A stretch of 64,000 nt of DNA from Mytilus californianus (Eukaryota > Mollusca > Bivalvia > Mytilida > Mytilidae). Both the position numbers and the translations under genes were made by a program. Where the stretch lies: contig NW_026262723.1 of NCBI RefSeq assembly GCF_021869535.1, positions 87,732,324 to 87,796,323 of the forward strand, read 5' to 3'. Of this stretch, positions 1 through 10,535 are shown piece by piece. The notes under the pieces are model-generated. The model saw nothing but the letters and a program-made list of their open reading frames with translations. It was not told the origin of the DNA and made no database searches. Each line of letters opens with the position of its first letter. Positions within the stretch are counted from its first letter, which is position 1.

Positions 1-769
1 ACCTTAGATATATTTATGTCGGATGGCAACACATCTACACGACAGATGACACCCATATATAAATCACACGACTCCTGCTAACAAGGATTAATAAATGCAT
101 TGTTGACAAGAAGTTCTTTTTATCATAAAGAATGCTGATATGCATCATGTTGCTTTTTATACTTGATAAAACGTAATCATATGCCTGATTCTCAGCATAT
201 TACTGATTGCATTGTCACGAAACATGCGTTTTGCAAATTGCAAAAATAGATATGTCAATCAACTTGGAAGGCAGTTGTATGAAATGAAACGGCTTAAAAA
301 GCTGATGATTTACTCTATCATTTCCAAAGATTCACAGTGATAATGAATATTTGACAAGATATTTAACAGGCCAGGGTGTTTCATTTATTCGTTATTTTCA
401 TTTACACGATATTTATGTACTTGTTTTCTTCACGCTTTGATTCAAAGTTATTCATATTGACTTTCATTTGTCGTTTGACTAGAACAACACTTAAACAGCA
501 CAAAGATCAGACATTCATTTGCGTCTTAATTTTTTGATAAAATAAATTGTGCTGGCAAGAAGCAAAAAAAGTCCTAGAGCAAAATTTTATACAGTAATAA
601 CATATAAATACAACAAAAATAAAACATAATATAGCACCCCATTTATAAATCAATTTATTTAATGCACGAAAAGCGCATTCGTAAATGGTGTTAAAACGTA
701 GATAATGTTCGATAACAACACAAAATGCAACAGCTTAGAGTTGAAAGTATGGATTAGTATTTTAAATCC
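1..769. other. AT-rich sequence, nothing recognised
   Basis: No open frame of useful length, no RT motif and no repeat shared with the rest of the window were seen. It is ordinary AT-rich intergenic sequence leading into the dispersed repeat that begins near 770. Confidence 0.5.
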
Positions 770-1110
770 TCTAGGGTATCTATCAGCAGCACAGTAGTAA
801 GTGTTTCAGCACTGACATGATTTACAATATACCTTTCTTAAATTGTCTCTTTATGAATTAAAAGATTATTAAGCAACTAAGGTTCCAACTCCCTTACGTA
901 AATTTGACCTTAGATGGTTTTGACCTCTATTGTTATATAGGAAGTAACATAATCGTTCTTTTTGATCATATAGCTCTTCACGTGTGTCGAAACATTTACA
1001 TCCTTGGCTTTCAAATGTTTGGTTTTGTTTTGACCGTTGCTGATGAAAGTAAATCAAGAAAAGTCCTTCAGACTCACAAAATTTATAAAGGAAAGTATAA
1101 TAACGCAATA
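770..1110 (+). repeat. Dispersed repeat R-A, first copy
   Basis: This segment resembles two tandem copies at 54355-55040 and shorter pieces at 17840-17900 and, reversed, 34990-35215 and 55130-55215. Shared landmarks in order are a CAGTAGT block with CACTGACATGA, then ACTAAGGTTCCAACT, then GGTCATATAGCTC, then a TGATGAA...TAAATC...GAAA stretch. The upstream block also resembles the CTGCTGGTGG part of the hammerhead monomers at 6.2-8.1 and 50.3-53.0 kb, so it may be a related non-autonomous element. It has no coding capacity. The CTGATGA-GAAA spacing recalls a hammerhead but the stems do not form by eye. Confidence 0.6.
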
Positions 1111-1239
1111 AGCGTCTGGTTAATGCATTCCTCGTTGATTAACAACATTTAACTCGCCCTAGGATCAAAGGAAAAAGTAACAATTTATATTACAACAAAC
1201 TATATGGCTAGGCAAAAACAACAGTTATTTGAAAAACTA

Positions 1240-1302
1240 AAAAAAAAACTATAACGATCAACCAATTAGTGATAGAGGTCCGAAATTCTAGTCGTTCTTC
1301 CT
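1240..1302 (-). pseudogene. Short PLE-1 RT C-terminal remnant
   Basis: On the minus strand about 45 bases match the PLE-1 segment that encodes the HHELVDRY stretch near the RT C-terminus (compare 1745-1790 minus and 4085-4125 plus). It lies just downstream, on the minus strand, of the larger inverted PLE-1 copy. Penelope-like elements often form partial tandem copies, and this arrangement fits. It is too short to say whether it was a separate insertion. Confidence 0.5.
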
Positions 1303-1384
1303 TATTTTATACTTTCCGACAATGCACATATAGTGTTTTTATGCTGCATTAAACCATTTTTTAACGTTTATTTTTTTTGGATTA

Positions 1385-1735
1385 AATTTTTATAGAAAAG
1401 AGGAGAGAAATACCAAAGCGGTATTCAAACTCATAAGTCGAAAACAAACCGACAATGCCATGACAAAAAAACGAAAAACGACTAAAAGACAAACAAAGTT
1501 CATTTAACACAACATAGAAAACTAAAGACTGATCAACACGAACCCTACCATAAACCGGGGGTGATCTCAGGTGATCCGGAAGGGTAAGCAGATCCTGCTC
1601 CACATATGGCACCCGTCGTATTGCTCATGTAAGTACAAACCCGGTTATAAGCCTAATCCGATAGTTCACATTCTAGGAAAAGAGGACGGGATTTAGATAA
1701 CGACAAATTGGAAGATACCCGTCGTCATCTGTCAA
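1385..1735 (-). repeat. PLE-1 3' tail, inverted copy
   Basis: The minus strand matches the tail after the RT at 4180-4440. Shared landmarks are the GACGGGTGCC block, GGAGCAGGATCTGCTTACC, GAGATCACCCCC, GGTTCGTGTTG and the final GTATTTCTCTC-type T-rich end. The tail follows directly from an RT C-terminal fragment on the same strand, which ties this abundant repeat to the PLE. There is no open frame longer than chance. Confidence 0.75.
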
Positions 1736-1739
1736 ACAA

Positions 1740-1990
1740 ATATAATTATCATAACGGTCAACCAACTCGTGATGGCGTCCGCAAAATTTTGAAGAGATTA
1801 TTTCAACTTCAACACATGGAACTCTTGGTTTAATAACTTCATTGTAAACAGCACAACTCTATCAAGGACATCATGAGAGGAAATGCAAGCTCTGAGATAT
1901 CGTATTAAATGGGAGATATATATTTCATATGTAGGCGTTGCTGGAATGTTGCTAAATGGAAATGAAATGTTCACAATTATGAAAAGTGAC
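1740..1990 (-). pseudogene. PLE-1 RT C-terminal fragment, inverted
   Basis: Minus-strand translation gives a decayed copy of the region after the RT catalytic core: an IVNISFPFSNIPATPTY stretch followed by YISHLIRYLRAC, closely matching the plus-strand copy at 3880-4080 (IVNFPFLCSNIPAAPAY, YISQLIRYSRAC). Homology starts abruptly near 1990, so the copy is 5' truncated and lacks the catalytic domain. A frameshift near 1798 separates it from the HHELVDRY segment. With the copy at 2507-4440 it forms a head-to-head pair about 500 bp apart. This is retroelement debris, not a host gene. Confidence 0.8.
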
Positions 1991-2506
1991 TTGCTCAAAC
2001 GCGGACCGAGGAGAGGACCCCAAAATGAACTGTTACGTTTAAGTAATATTAACATTGTCGTTCTCTCAAGAATGAAACAGGATAACAAAAGGATACATTT
2101 ATACAAGTACAAATAAAGCAAAATCGTATTTGTATACTTGATATTTATACCGTAGTCGGCTGATTGCAGGTTAAAGAAACATTCATTACATGGAACCTAT
2201 CGTTGTGCAGTACACTGATTTCAGAACATGATGATTAGCGACGAAATCAAGCCTAAGTCCGATCCCTTTATGTGAGATTCGTTTTTGTGGGTTTAGTAGC
2301 TAATAAGGTAACATCTAGAATGTAATTTAACCTTTTTCGACTGTCAGTGACTGTTGATTAATAATCTACAGTAAAAGACTGGCGTCAGAGAAAAGGATAC
2401 AAGTGGTTGTAATGATTTCAAAAGGACCTATCTGTATTGTTATCGTGCGTTAATCACCAAGTCTTTATTTAACTAAAACTATTAAAAAGTCGGAACAATC
2501 GATTAA
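1991..2506. other. Spacer between the head-to-head PLE-1 copies
   Basis: I could not match this stretch to RT sequence or to any other repeat in the window. It sits exactly where the 5' ends of the two opposed PLE-1 copies face each other, so it is either pre-existing target DNA or 5' untranslated sequence of one copy. Confidence 0.4.
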
Positions 2507-4179
2507 CGTCAGGTAAATGGACACTTGATTTCCCTGCGAAATTTGTTATCCAAAGGTCCGAAATATCGTGAGCCTAAATCCATCAATTGGAAATACAACT
2601 TCAAAATACTGATGGATTCAGTCGAGGATTATGCAAGGCAATGGGCTAAACGCGAGAAAGAAGACGTAGATACTCTTTCCGAATGGATTAAGGCTGTGAG
2701 GTCGTTGATACAAATCCGAATTAAGAAACTAAATGGGCATATCAATACCCTCGCTACATCAATTTTTAAAGACCCAAATGTTGCAAAACACTTGTCCTAC
2801 CACCATGACAAATATGTTGTTGTCCCCGAAGATAAAGCCCCAAACAACATCGTTTTTGTGTGTAAATATCATTACATAAACTGCTTGATAAATGAATTAG
2901 GTATTGACAATTCACTTGGAAACTCAACATATATCCTCACGACACTTACCAAAGAGGAAATCCTGGATAATCATAGGTCTGTTCTATGTTCCTTTGGAAT
3001 TTCAACCAAAGATGAAGAACTGGATCTTCCATCACTGTATTGGATACCTAAACTACATAAGTGTCCTTACGAACAACGGTATATTGCTGGATCTTCCAAG
3101 TGCTCCACGAAACCTCTTTCTGAATTATTAACATCTATTTATCAGCAATCAAAGCCGGGCTCCAAAGTTATTGTGAAACTGCCTATTCTAGAGGTGGCGT
3201 GAATCAGATGTGGATACTAAAAAATTCCAAAGATCTTTTAGAGCACATACAATCTAAGACTCTCTCATCTTGCAATAGTATTAAAACATTTGACTTTTCT
3301 ACACTTTACACAAGTATTCCCCATTCCAAACTAAAAGACAAATTGAAAGAGTTGGTACTACTTTGTTTCATTAAAAAGAATGGCAAACGTAGATACAAGT
3401 ATCTTGTCTAGGGGAGGGATAAATCCTACTTTGTAAAGAATCACTCTGATTCAAACAAAAAATTCTCTGAAACTGACATTATCAAGATGCTTGATTTCTT
3501 GATTGACAACATATTTGTTACGTTTGGAGGACGTGTTTTTCAACAGACTGTCGGAATTCCAATGGGAACCAATTGTGCCCCTCTTCTTGCCGACTTGTTT
3601 CTTTATTATTATGAGGCTGACTTCATACAGGAACTTCTTAGGAAGAAAGATAAGAAGTTAGCAATATCCTTTAACTCTACGTTCCGCTATATAGGTGATG
3701 TTCTCTCACTAAATAATACAAAATTTGGTGACTATGTTGAACGAATTCATCCCATCGAACTAGAGATAAAGGATACTACAGATACAGTTAAGTCTGCCTC
3801 ATATCTTGACTTACATCTAGAAATTGACAATGAGGGTCGGTTGAAAACAAAACTTTACGACAAAAGAGATGATTTCAGCTTCCCAATTGTGAACTTTCCA
3901 TTTCTATGTAGCAACATTCCAGCAGCGCCTGCATACGGAGTATATATCTCCCAATTGATACGATATTCCCGGGCTTGTGTTTCCTATCATGATTTCCTTG
4001 ATAGAGGATTGCTGCTCACAAGGAAGCTATTAAGCCAAGATTTTCAAATGGTGAAGTTGAAATCATCCCTTTGTAAATTTTACGGACGCCATCACGAGTT
4101 GGTTGACCGTTATGGAATAACCGTTTCACAGATGATATCGGATATGTTCCCTTTTCACGAATGTGACTTACCTAATTAG
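2507..4179 (+). pseudogene. PLE-1 Penelope-like reverse transcriptase, disrupted
   Basis: This is the longest RT in the window, roughly 555 codons. In order it shows a GPKYREP/NW N-terminal block, VVVPEDKAPNNIV (the PLE DKG-like motif) near 2820, YWIPKLHKCP near 3040, FDFSTLYTSIPH near 3290, GIPMGTNCAPLLADLFL near 3553, the catalytic box near 3690 and YDKRDDFSFPIVN near 3860. The N-terminus is truncated: a stop lies at 2504 and no credible initiator follows. A frameshift near 3140-3165 changes frame, an in-frame TAG sits at 3409-3411, and the catalytic box reads YIGD instead of YIDD, losing a metal-binding aspartate. No GIY-YIG endonuclease is encoded in the roughly 45 residues after the last RT-linked block. 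The tail follows directly. The copy is dead. Confidence 0.88.
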
Positions 4180-4440
4180 ACTAATTACCGGATTTGTAAT
4201 AACATAAGCAACACGACGGGTGCCACATGTGGAGCAGGATCTGCTTACCCTTCCGGAGCACCTGAGATCACCCCCAGTTTTTGGTGGGGTTCGTGTTGCT
4301 TAGCCTTTAGTTTTCTATGTTGTGTCATCTGTACTATTATTTGTCTGTTTGTCTTTTTATTTTTGGCCATGGCGTTGTCAGTTTGTTTTCGATCTATGAG
4401 TTTGACTGTCCCTCTGGTATCTTTCGTCCCTCTTTTTTGA
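4180..4440 (+). repeat. PLE-1 3' tail
   Basis: Begins at the RT stop and ends in a pyrimidine-rich GTCCCTCTTTTTTG. The same tail without RT occurs at 15070-15300 and 39378-39520 (both minus) and is attached to the inverted RT fragment at 1385-1990. Copies start at different internal points but share the same terminus, the pattern expected from 5'-truncated target-primed insertion. Confidence 0.78.
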
Positions 4441-4861
4441 TTCGCATGGAAGGTCATGCATATAAAGAAGGTAGATTCTTACTCTGTCATCGAGTCATCT
4501 CGCATTCCGTTTTAGAATGAATGCAATTCCGACTTTTTGTCCTCCCATGTTTGTCTGTTTGTATACGGGATTGTTAATATAGGTATATTATCTTCGTATT
4601 CATTTACAAAGCAAAAATTACATCACACATAAGTTTCATACGATTCCGTAATTTTGATTGGCAGAGGTAGTACAAAAATTATATATTATAATTCCGTATA
4701 AAATGAATCGCTTCCTCGCTTCATACAAAATGTGCTTCGGGTAACGCTTTTACACCAAAATAAAATTACAAAAAGAAGCATCCAATTCTTGAATACATTT
4801 TGACTATCTAATAAGTTGATAAAACCTTTCATGGTGTATACAGTTTTCTTATAATTCAGCC
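4441..4861. other. AT-rich spacer
   Basis: Short open stretches read through from the PLE-1 tail, but nothing conserved was seen. Confidence 0.4.
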
Positions 4862-5294
4862 TTTATTGATGTACACATTTAGGCTGAGGAATTAAAAATA
4901 TATGCAAATGAAACATTTTGTCAGAATACTAAAATTATGAACTTTGACTGATTATCCAAAATATCGGGAAACCGTATTTCCTCCATAATGGAAATCTAAT
5001 GAAAGTACTTTAATATAAAAGGTATAGAAAGATAAACTGTTTATACAATTATATTACAAAACTATTAACACCATGCTTTTATTGATGTACCCATTTAGGC
5101 TGAGGAATTAAAAATATATTCAAATGAAACATTTTGTCAGAATACTAAATTCATGAACTTTGACTGATTATCCAAAATATAGGGAAACCGTATTTCCTCC
5201 ATAATAGAAATCTAATGAAAGTACTTTAATATAAAAGGTATAGAAAGATAAAATGTTTATACAGTTATATTACAAAACTATTAACACCATGCTT
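4862..5294. repeat. Recent 216-bp tandem duplication
   Basis: Two copies (4862-5077 and 5078-5294) begin at TTTATTGATGTAC and end at ACCATGCTT, with only a handful of substitutions between them. There are no RT motifs and no open frame. High identity suggests a recent local duplication, or an assembly duplication. Confidence 0.88.
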
Positions 5295-6174
5295 CCTGCT
5301 ACTATGAACTGATAAAATGGAGCTGTCACTTCTTTGCAGTTGATTAAGTTTTAATTACATCAAAAGATAACGGTGTAAGGCAGGAAATTAAATTTAATGT
5401 TGTTTGTACTGATTTACTCTAATGCCTTACTTTTATGTGGATCTCTACGTGGTCTTTAACTAGGGCTTCGTGTAGCTTCAAAAAAAGGCTTTAAGTGACA
5501 GCCTTTAAAACAATAATATTTGTTAATTATGGTTACAGTAAAAGAATTCTGAATTCAACTGTAAAAGGGTTTTATTAATAATTTTAACATTATCATCTGA
5601 GGGTAGAAAACGAATGGTTATTTGTTGATAATGACATCTTTTTCAACAAATGTTACCTAAACACTAATCAATGATATCAATCTTATTAGGTCTCATAGGC
5701 TGTAAAACTGATCGTCGCAAATACGTCCAGTATGATCAGAGCTTTTTAAATGCAATTTTGTATAACGACACAAAATTAACAATTTGAAATTAACTTAACA
5801 CAATTATATAAAAGTTTATGCACTAGTAGTTTACCGATGTTCATATTTTATTAATCGATTAAGAATACAAATCAAAGCAACAAACTAAGACTAAGCGAAT
5901 AGCACTTCAAAAGGAGCGAGACCAGGTGTGTCGACAGCGTCTTCTGCTCAAGATACTCCTGAAGTAGTCAATATTGGCAAATACTGGTCGATTGGAATAT
6001 TCATGGTTCTTTTGACAGACTGAACTATCAATTCTAGTAAAACATTGGTTGATGGGGAAACTTTCAGTTTATAAAAATGAATGATTTTGGTATGTTTTAT
6101 TAACTATTACATGAATAATAACTATTTTAGTTATTTCGGGTAATGATATTGCATACTTTAGGTATTAGTATATA
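5295..6174. other. AT-rich sequence with one short open stretch
   Basis: Mostly featureless. At about 5900-6023 a short frame opens (containing RPGVSTASSAQDTPEVV) without an initiator and with a stop at 6021-6023. I do not recognise it, and it may be a fragment of a dispersed repeat. Confidence 0.35.
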
Positions 6175-6309
6175 TAAATTATTGGCGTTCTTATAATTTA
6201 ACAGTTAACAAAACTTTAAATTGTTCGAAATACAAATAATTTTCTACCCAAGGAATAGATTATCTTAGCTATATTTGGCAAAACATGCCAATGAACTTTT
6301 CTTATTCGA

Positions 6310-6355
6310 GCGTCACTGATGGGTCTTTTGTAGTCGAAACGCGCGTCTGGAGTAC
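6310..6355 (+). ncRNA. Hammerhead ribozyme, decayed
   Basis: Stem I GCGTCA, a CTGATGG core (last core A changed to G), a damaged stem II (GTCT opposite AGTC), GAAA, the ACG-CG-CGT stem III and the GTC cleavage triplet are all visible. Two defects in or next to the core predict loss of activity. Confidence 0.72.
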
Positions 6356-6538
6356 AAAATTATAACCCTGTTTTTTTTACAATTCCTGGGTCAGTGCCAC
6401 TGCTGGTGGCGGTTTCCTCTCCGAGGGTATGACCAGCCCAGTAGTCTGCACAAATTTGGCAAAACCTTTCGGAATATTAAGTTCCCCATTGCTCCTCAAC
6501 TTCGTACTTTATTTGGCCTTTTAACCTTTCTGATTCGA

Positions 6539-6585
6539 GCGTCAAGCACTGACGAGTCTTTTGTAGACGATACGCGCATCTGGTA
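6539..6585 (+). ncRNA. Hammerhead ribozyme, decayed
   Basis: The core reads CTGACGA with an intact GTCT/AGAC stem II, but the invariant GAA reads GAT and three extra bases separate stem I from the core. Expected to be inactive. Confidence 0.7.
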
Positions 6586-6944
6586 AACCCAATTATAACC
6601 CTGGTATCTTTGATTGGGTATTTTTACAACCACTGGGTCGATGCCACTGCTGGTGGAGGTTTCCTTTCCGATGTTATCACCAGCCTAGTTGTCAACACTT
6701 CTGTATTGATTTGAATTATCATTGATATTGTCATATTTATAAATTAACTGTTTACAAAACTTTGAATTGTTCGAAATACTAGAAATCCACCCCAGGAATA
6801 TATTATCTTAGCTGGATTTGGCAAAACCTTTCGGAATTTTAGGTCCTCAATGCTCTTCAACTTTGTACTTTATTTTACCTTTTAACTTTTCTGATTCGAG
6901 TGGCACTGATGAGTCTTTTTTTGCCGTTTTCTTTTTCATTATTT

Positions 6945-7003
6945 CTGCTCTTTGGTCGGGTTGTTGTCTCTTTGACACATTCCCCGTTTCCATTCTTTAT
7001 TTT
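6945..7003 (+). mobile_element. PLE-3 tail tip (solo, about 60 bp)
   Basis: CTTTGGTCGGGTTGTTGTCT and CTTTGACACATTCCCC followed by CATTCTTTATTTT match the terminal 60 bases of the PLE-3 copy whose 3' end is at 21899. It runs directly into the PLE-2 tail with no spacer. Confidence 0.75.
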
Positions 7004-7347
7004 AATTGTTGTTTGTTTTTGTAGTGATTAAGATTATAACACAATGTTGACTGCTGTACCCCAATTTTTGACATTTTTACCTTTTATGTCTATTTGCTTT
7101 GCTCACGCATTGTTGTCAATATAATGGAATTCTATGCGACTGGCATACAAGTGAGAGGTTTAGCTAGCTATAAAACCAAGTTTAATCCACCATTTTCTAC
7201 ATAAGGAAATGCCTGTACCAAGTCAGGAATATGCCAGTTGTGTTCCATTCGTTTGATATATTTGAGCTTTTTATTTTGCCATTTGATGAGGGACTTTCCG
7301 TTTTGAATTTTCCTTGGAGATCGGTATTTTTGTTATTTTACTTTTTT
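7004..7347 (+). mobile_element. PLE-2 solo 3' tail
   Basis: Matches 51845-52153 from the AGTGATTAAGATTATA block through TGTTGACTGCTGTACC, AGAGGTTTAGCTAGC, CACCATTTTCTACATAAGG and CTGTACCAAGTCAGGAATAT to the common terminus near GGTATTTTTGTTATTTTAC. No RT sequence is present, so it is a strongly 5'-truncated insertion. Confidence 0.82.
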
Positions 7348-7807
7348 CATAGACGAAACGCGCGTTTGGCGTTCAAAATAATAACCTTGGTATCTTTGAT
7401 GAGTTTTGTTTACAACCACTCTGTCGGTGCCACTGCTGGTGAAGGTTTCCTCCACGAGGGTATCACCAGCCTAGTAGTAAACACTTTTTTGTTTATTTGT
7501 ATTATCATTGATATTGTCAGATTTATGAATAAACTGTTTACAAAACCTTAAATTGTTCGAAATACTAAGGATTTTCTATCCCAGCAATAGTTTACCTTAG
7601 CTATATTTGGCAAAACCTTTCGGAATGTTTGGTCCTCAATGTTCTTTAACTTTGTACTTTATTTGTTTATAAAATATTTGATTATTCAAAACACTAAGGT
7701 TGTTCAAAGCCACTGACATCAATGGCCGTAGAAGTTTTTAGCACTACTTTTGGATTTTTTTTCTTCAGCTTCGTATTTGATTTGTCCCTCCAACAGTTTT
7801 GAATCGA

Positions 7808-7855
7808 GCGTTCCTAATGAATGTTATGTAGACTAAATGTGCGTCTGACTTACCA
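7808..7855 (+). ncRNA. Hammerhead ribozyme remnant, heavily decayed
   Basis: Position within the monomer and the GAATCGAGCG lead identify it, but the core reads CTAATGA, stem II is lost and the GAA segment reads CTAAA. Not functional. Confidence 0.55.
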
Positions 7856-8110
7856 AATTAAAAGCCTGGAATCTTAAATGAGTTTTAACAATCATTGCAT
7901 GGGTAGATGCCACTGATGTTGGACGTTTCGTTTCCGAAGGTATCACAAGCCTAGTAGTCGGCACTTTTGTGTTAACATGTATTATCAATAATACGTACAT
8001 TTTCTGTAAATTTACAGTTTATAAAATAATAATTATTTGAAACACTAAGATTTTTTCTTCCCCGAGGAACAAATTGTATAAGTTGTATTTGGCAAAACTT
8101 TTCGGACTTT

Positions 8111-10417
8111 TTTGACTGATTGAAAATGATAATTATAGCACTTAATTTAAAAACCCAATCATCACTTTTAATTACAAACATAATATAATTGTCTTTAGTC
8201 TAACACATATAATTATGTACACAAAGGTAACACTCATGTTGTATAACTCGAATACGTTTAAATATGACTATTTTCAGCTTAAGTTAGGTCAGACAAAAAT
8301 AACAGTGCAAAAATGTATAAACTCATAAACTGGATTGCATATGTTTCATGCTAACAAGAACCGATAAACTAAATATACGACATGGTAGTGGGTAATTTCA
8401 GCAAGTGAGTATTATCTGTAATAAAAATTGAATAATATTCATTAGTGATTTAGTAGCAAAGACAGTGCCATGTTCCCTGTGGTATTACGATGTCTTCGTC
8501 ACTACCAACTGTATCTTGTAAGTTCTACAAAGATAAATATGCGTCATTAAAAGTGTCTGCTGGTGATTTATTGCTCTGACATCAACAGGAATTTCAAATT
8601 TAATAATTTCTACCAGATGAAAAATGATAAAATTTTCCTGATAACAAAAGTAAATTTTAACATTTTGTTTCATTGGATTTTATGACCTTTTTGCACTTGT
8701 CGTTTTGCCCAGTTTTTTTTGTATTTCCTTAAATAATGAATTGATTAATAATTCTTTCTACGAAGATAATTTCCTCCCAGTTAGTGATCGAGAAGTTTCT
8801 AAATTATCAGATCAAAACTAAGCAGAGTGTTTTTTTCTTCACTGAATAGAAAACATCACCTACATGCTATGCTTTTTCTTTAACTTTTTCGTTATACTTT
8901 CCCGTATGTTCTGCGATTGTTCGTGCTTCGATGGTGAACACACAAGGCTAACAAAATATATGTATACGTCTTGCTAAATTGTCTTAGAAAAACTAAAAAT
9001 AAGTACTTTATTGTGCACAGTATTTTGGGTGTTGTACACTTTTTAGACATATAGTTTGATATTTTTTTGTACTGTTTCTGGTTTTTTTTTTATAATGGCC
9101 ATCGCCTTCATGTAAAAAAAATCGTTGACTATCATCAAGCCGTTCTATTTCGTCTACCATATATTATTAAATTTGTTTTTGATTTTGATTTTGTTTATAG
9201 GTTTTATGAATAAAGAGAACCATTTCCATGTAGGTTTGTATCCTTAAACTGTTTTCCTCATCATTTTTCGATCCTGTTTTTCAGTTTAAACATTCCTTTT
9301 TACCCAACCCCATGATATGAAATAGTTGTCCCGGAAATACATGTAAAACTTTTTAGGGCATTATATTAACAAAAACAACCAAAAGTCTAAACCAAAGGTA
9401 GGACTAGAATAAGTCGAAGCACAGACTTCTGCATTCAGTACAAACATCTAGATGTTGCTAGTCATGGTTTTATGAATTACTCACAATTTTTTTTACCTTT
9501 TTTGGAAGAGCGGTGCTTTAAGTATTATCTTCCTTTGTTTTACTACAAACATAGTTGCCTGGATATATTTTGAAGGATTAACAGATAATCCATTTATATG
9601 TTAATGTATAAATGCACCGGTTGATTAACAGTGGTGTATTTTATTTGATGAATTAAAAGGAATGCTGTTTATCCCAAACCAAAGAACAAGTCATGATCAA
9701 CATACAGTCTTCAATGGCAGAAAGGTGTAACCATTAGCATATTTAAACAAATATAGATTCTACCACTGCATCAAGTGTAATACAATATTTCTAAAATTTT
9801 CAAAGTTAAAATGCAAGGTTCGACAACGTTTTAAATCATTTAAATTTAACTGTCGAGTGCGGAGAAGTATCGTATTGCACGAGATTTGTTGGTAAGATCT
9901 AATTTTCTAATGATTTTTACATTATATATATGCAGACAAACTTGATCATTCTTTTCCAACGATCTGCAAAAAGATGTGTTCTTTCTGTACATAACGTCAT
10001 CAGGCATGGTTACTTTTTTTCGTGACGTCTCAATAAGGAATTTAGAGGAAAGGAAGAACATTTGACATCATAATTGAATTTTAACCAATGAAGAACTGAC
10101 ATCAAACGAACCACATGTCAACAAGTAGTGACTAAATAAAAATAATCACAAAGTCAGAAATTGGCTAAGAACAGAGAAAAGGGGTTAAAATGTGCGTTAA
10201 ACGTATATCAGGATATTAAAATGTGTAAAACCATTGATAAAAAGGTTTGGAACTTACTTAATTTTAAAATATAATTATTTAGAGACGCTCGAGGACAAAG
10301 GTTTGTAATTCAACACATTTCAATCATTTGGTCCTATAGAAATTGCATACCAGACTCAACCTAGCGAACACTGAGGTGTATTGAGTTAGCGAACAATAAT
10401 GTAAATATACAATAGAT
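8111..10417. other. AT-rich sequence, no gene seen
   Basis: About 2.3 kb with only short open stretches that do not resemble known proteins and no repeat shared with the rest of the window. Confidence 0.45.
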
Positions 10418-10535
10418 AGTCTAGTCAATTTGGTGAACAACCTGCAACTAATTGCAACAAAAAGTTTTTCTCTGAAAAAGAAGTCTGTTACTATCTATGA
10501 ACAACATACTAAAAATCTACAAGAATTTATTTTGC
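10418..10535 (+). repeat. Left arm of a 4.3-kb spaced inverted repeat
   Basis: AGTCTAGTCAATTT, AACCTGCAACTAATTGCAAC and AACATACTAAAAATCTACA occur here and, as the reverse complement and in matching order, at 14625-14746. The arms differ by several indels. The outermost bases AGTCTAGTC are themselves nearly palindromic. I saw no clear target duplication outside the arms. Confidence 0.65.

Larger units (their letters stand above)
6900..7372 (+). ncRNA. Hammerhead split by a 428-bp insertion
   Basis: The 5' half (6900-6919) has CTGATGA and the start of stem II; the 3' half (7351-7372) resumes with AGACGAAACGCGCGTTTGG. Between them (6920-7347) lie a PLE-3 tail tip and a PLE-2 tail in the same orientation. 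The break falls in the T-rich loop II. The two halves together supply stem II, the GAA core, stem III and a GTT cleavage triplet. Confidence 0.75.
6175..8110 (+). repeat. Hammerhead monomer array 1 (retrozyme-like)
   Basis: At least four partial monomers in direct orientation. Each carries in order ATTAACTGTTTACAAAACTT, TTCGAAATACTAAG, TTGGCAAAACCTTTCGGAAT, GTCCTCAATGCTCTTCAACT, the hammerhead beginning at GAGCGTCA, then CCACTGGGTCGATGCC, CTGCTGGTGG and GGTATCACCAGCC. Spacing between successive hammerheads is about 230, 360 and, after subtracting an insertion, about 470 bp, so deletions and insertions have altered units. Array 2 near 51-53 kb has the same unit. Tandem monomers with one hammerhead each are the organisation described for animal retrozymes, non-autonomous circular-RNA elements thought to move with PLE machinery. 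No protein is encoded. Confidence 0.78.

Noticed and set aside
1883..2116. 77-codon plus-strand frame
   Set aside because: It lies antisense to the inverted PLE-1 RT fragment and has no motif of its own.
9990..10025. CTGATGACG...GAAAG on the minus strand as a hammerhead
   Set aside because: No stem I or stem III partner could be found around it.
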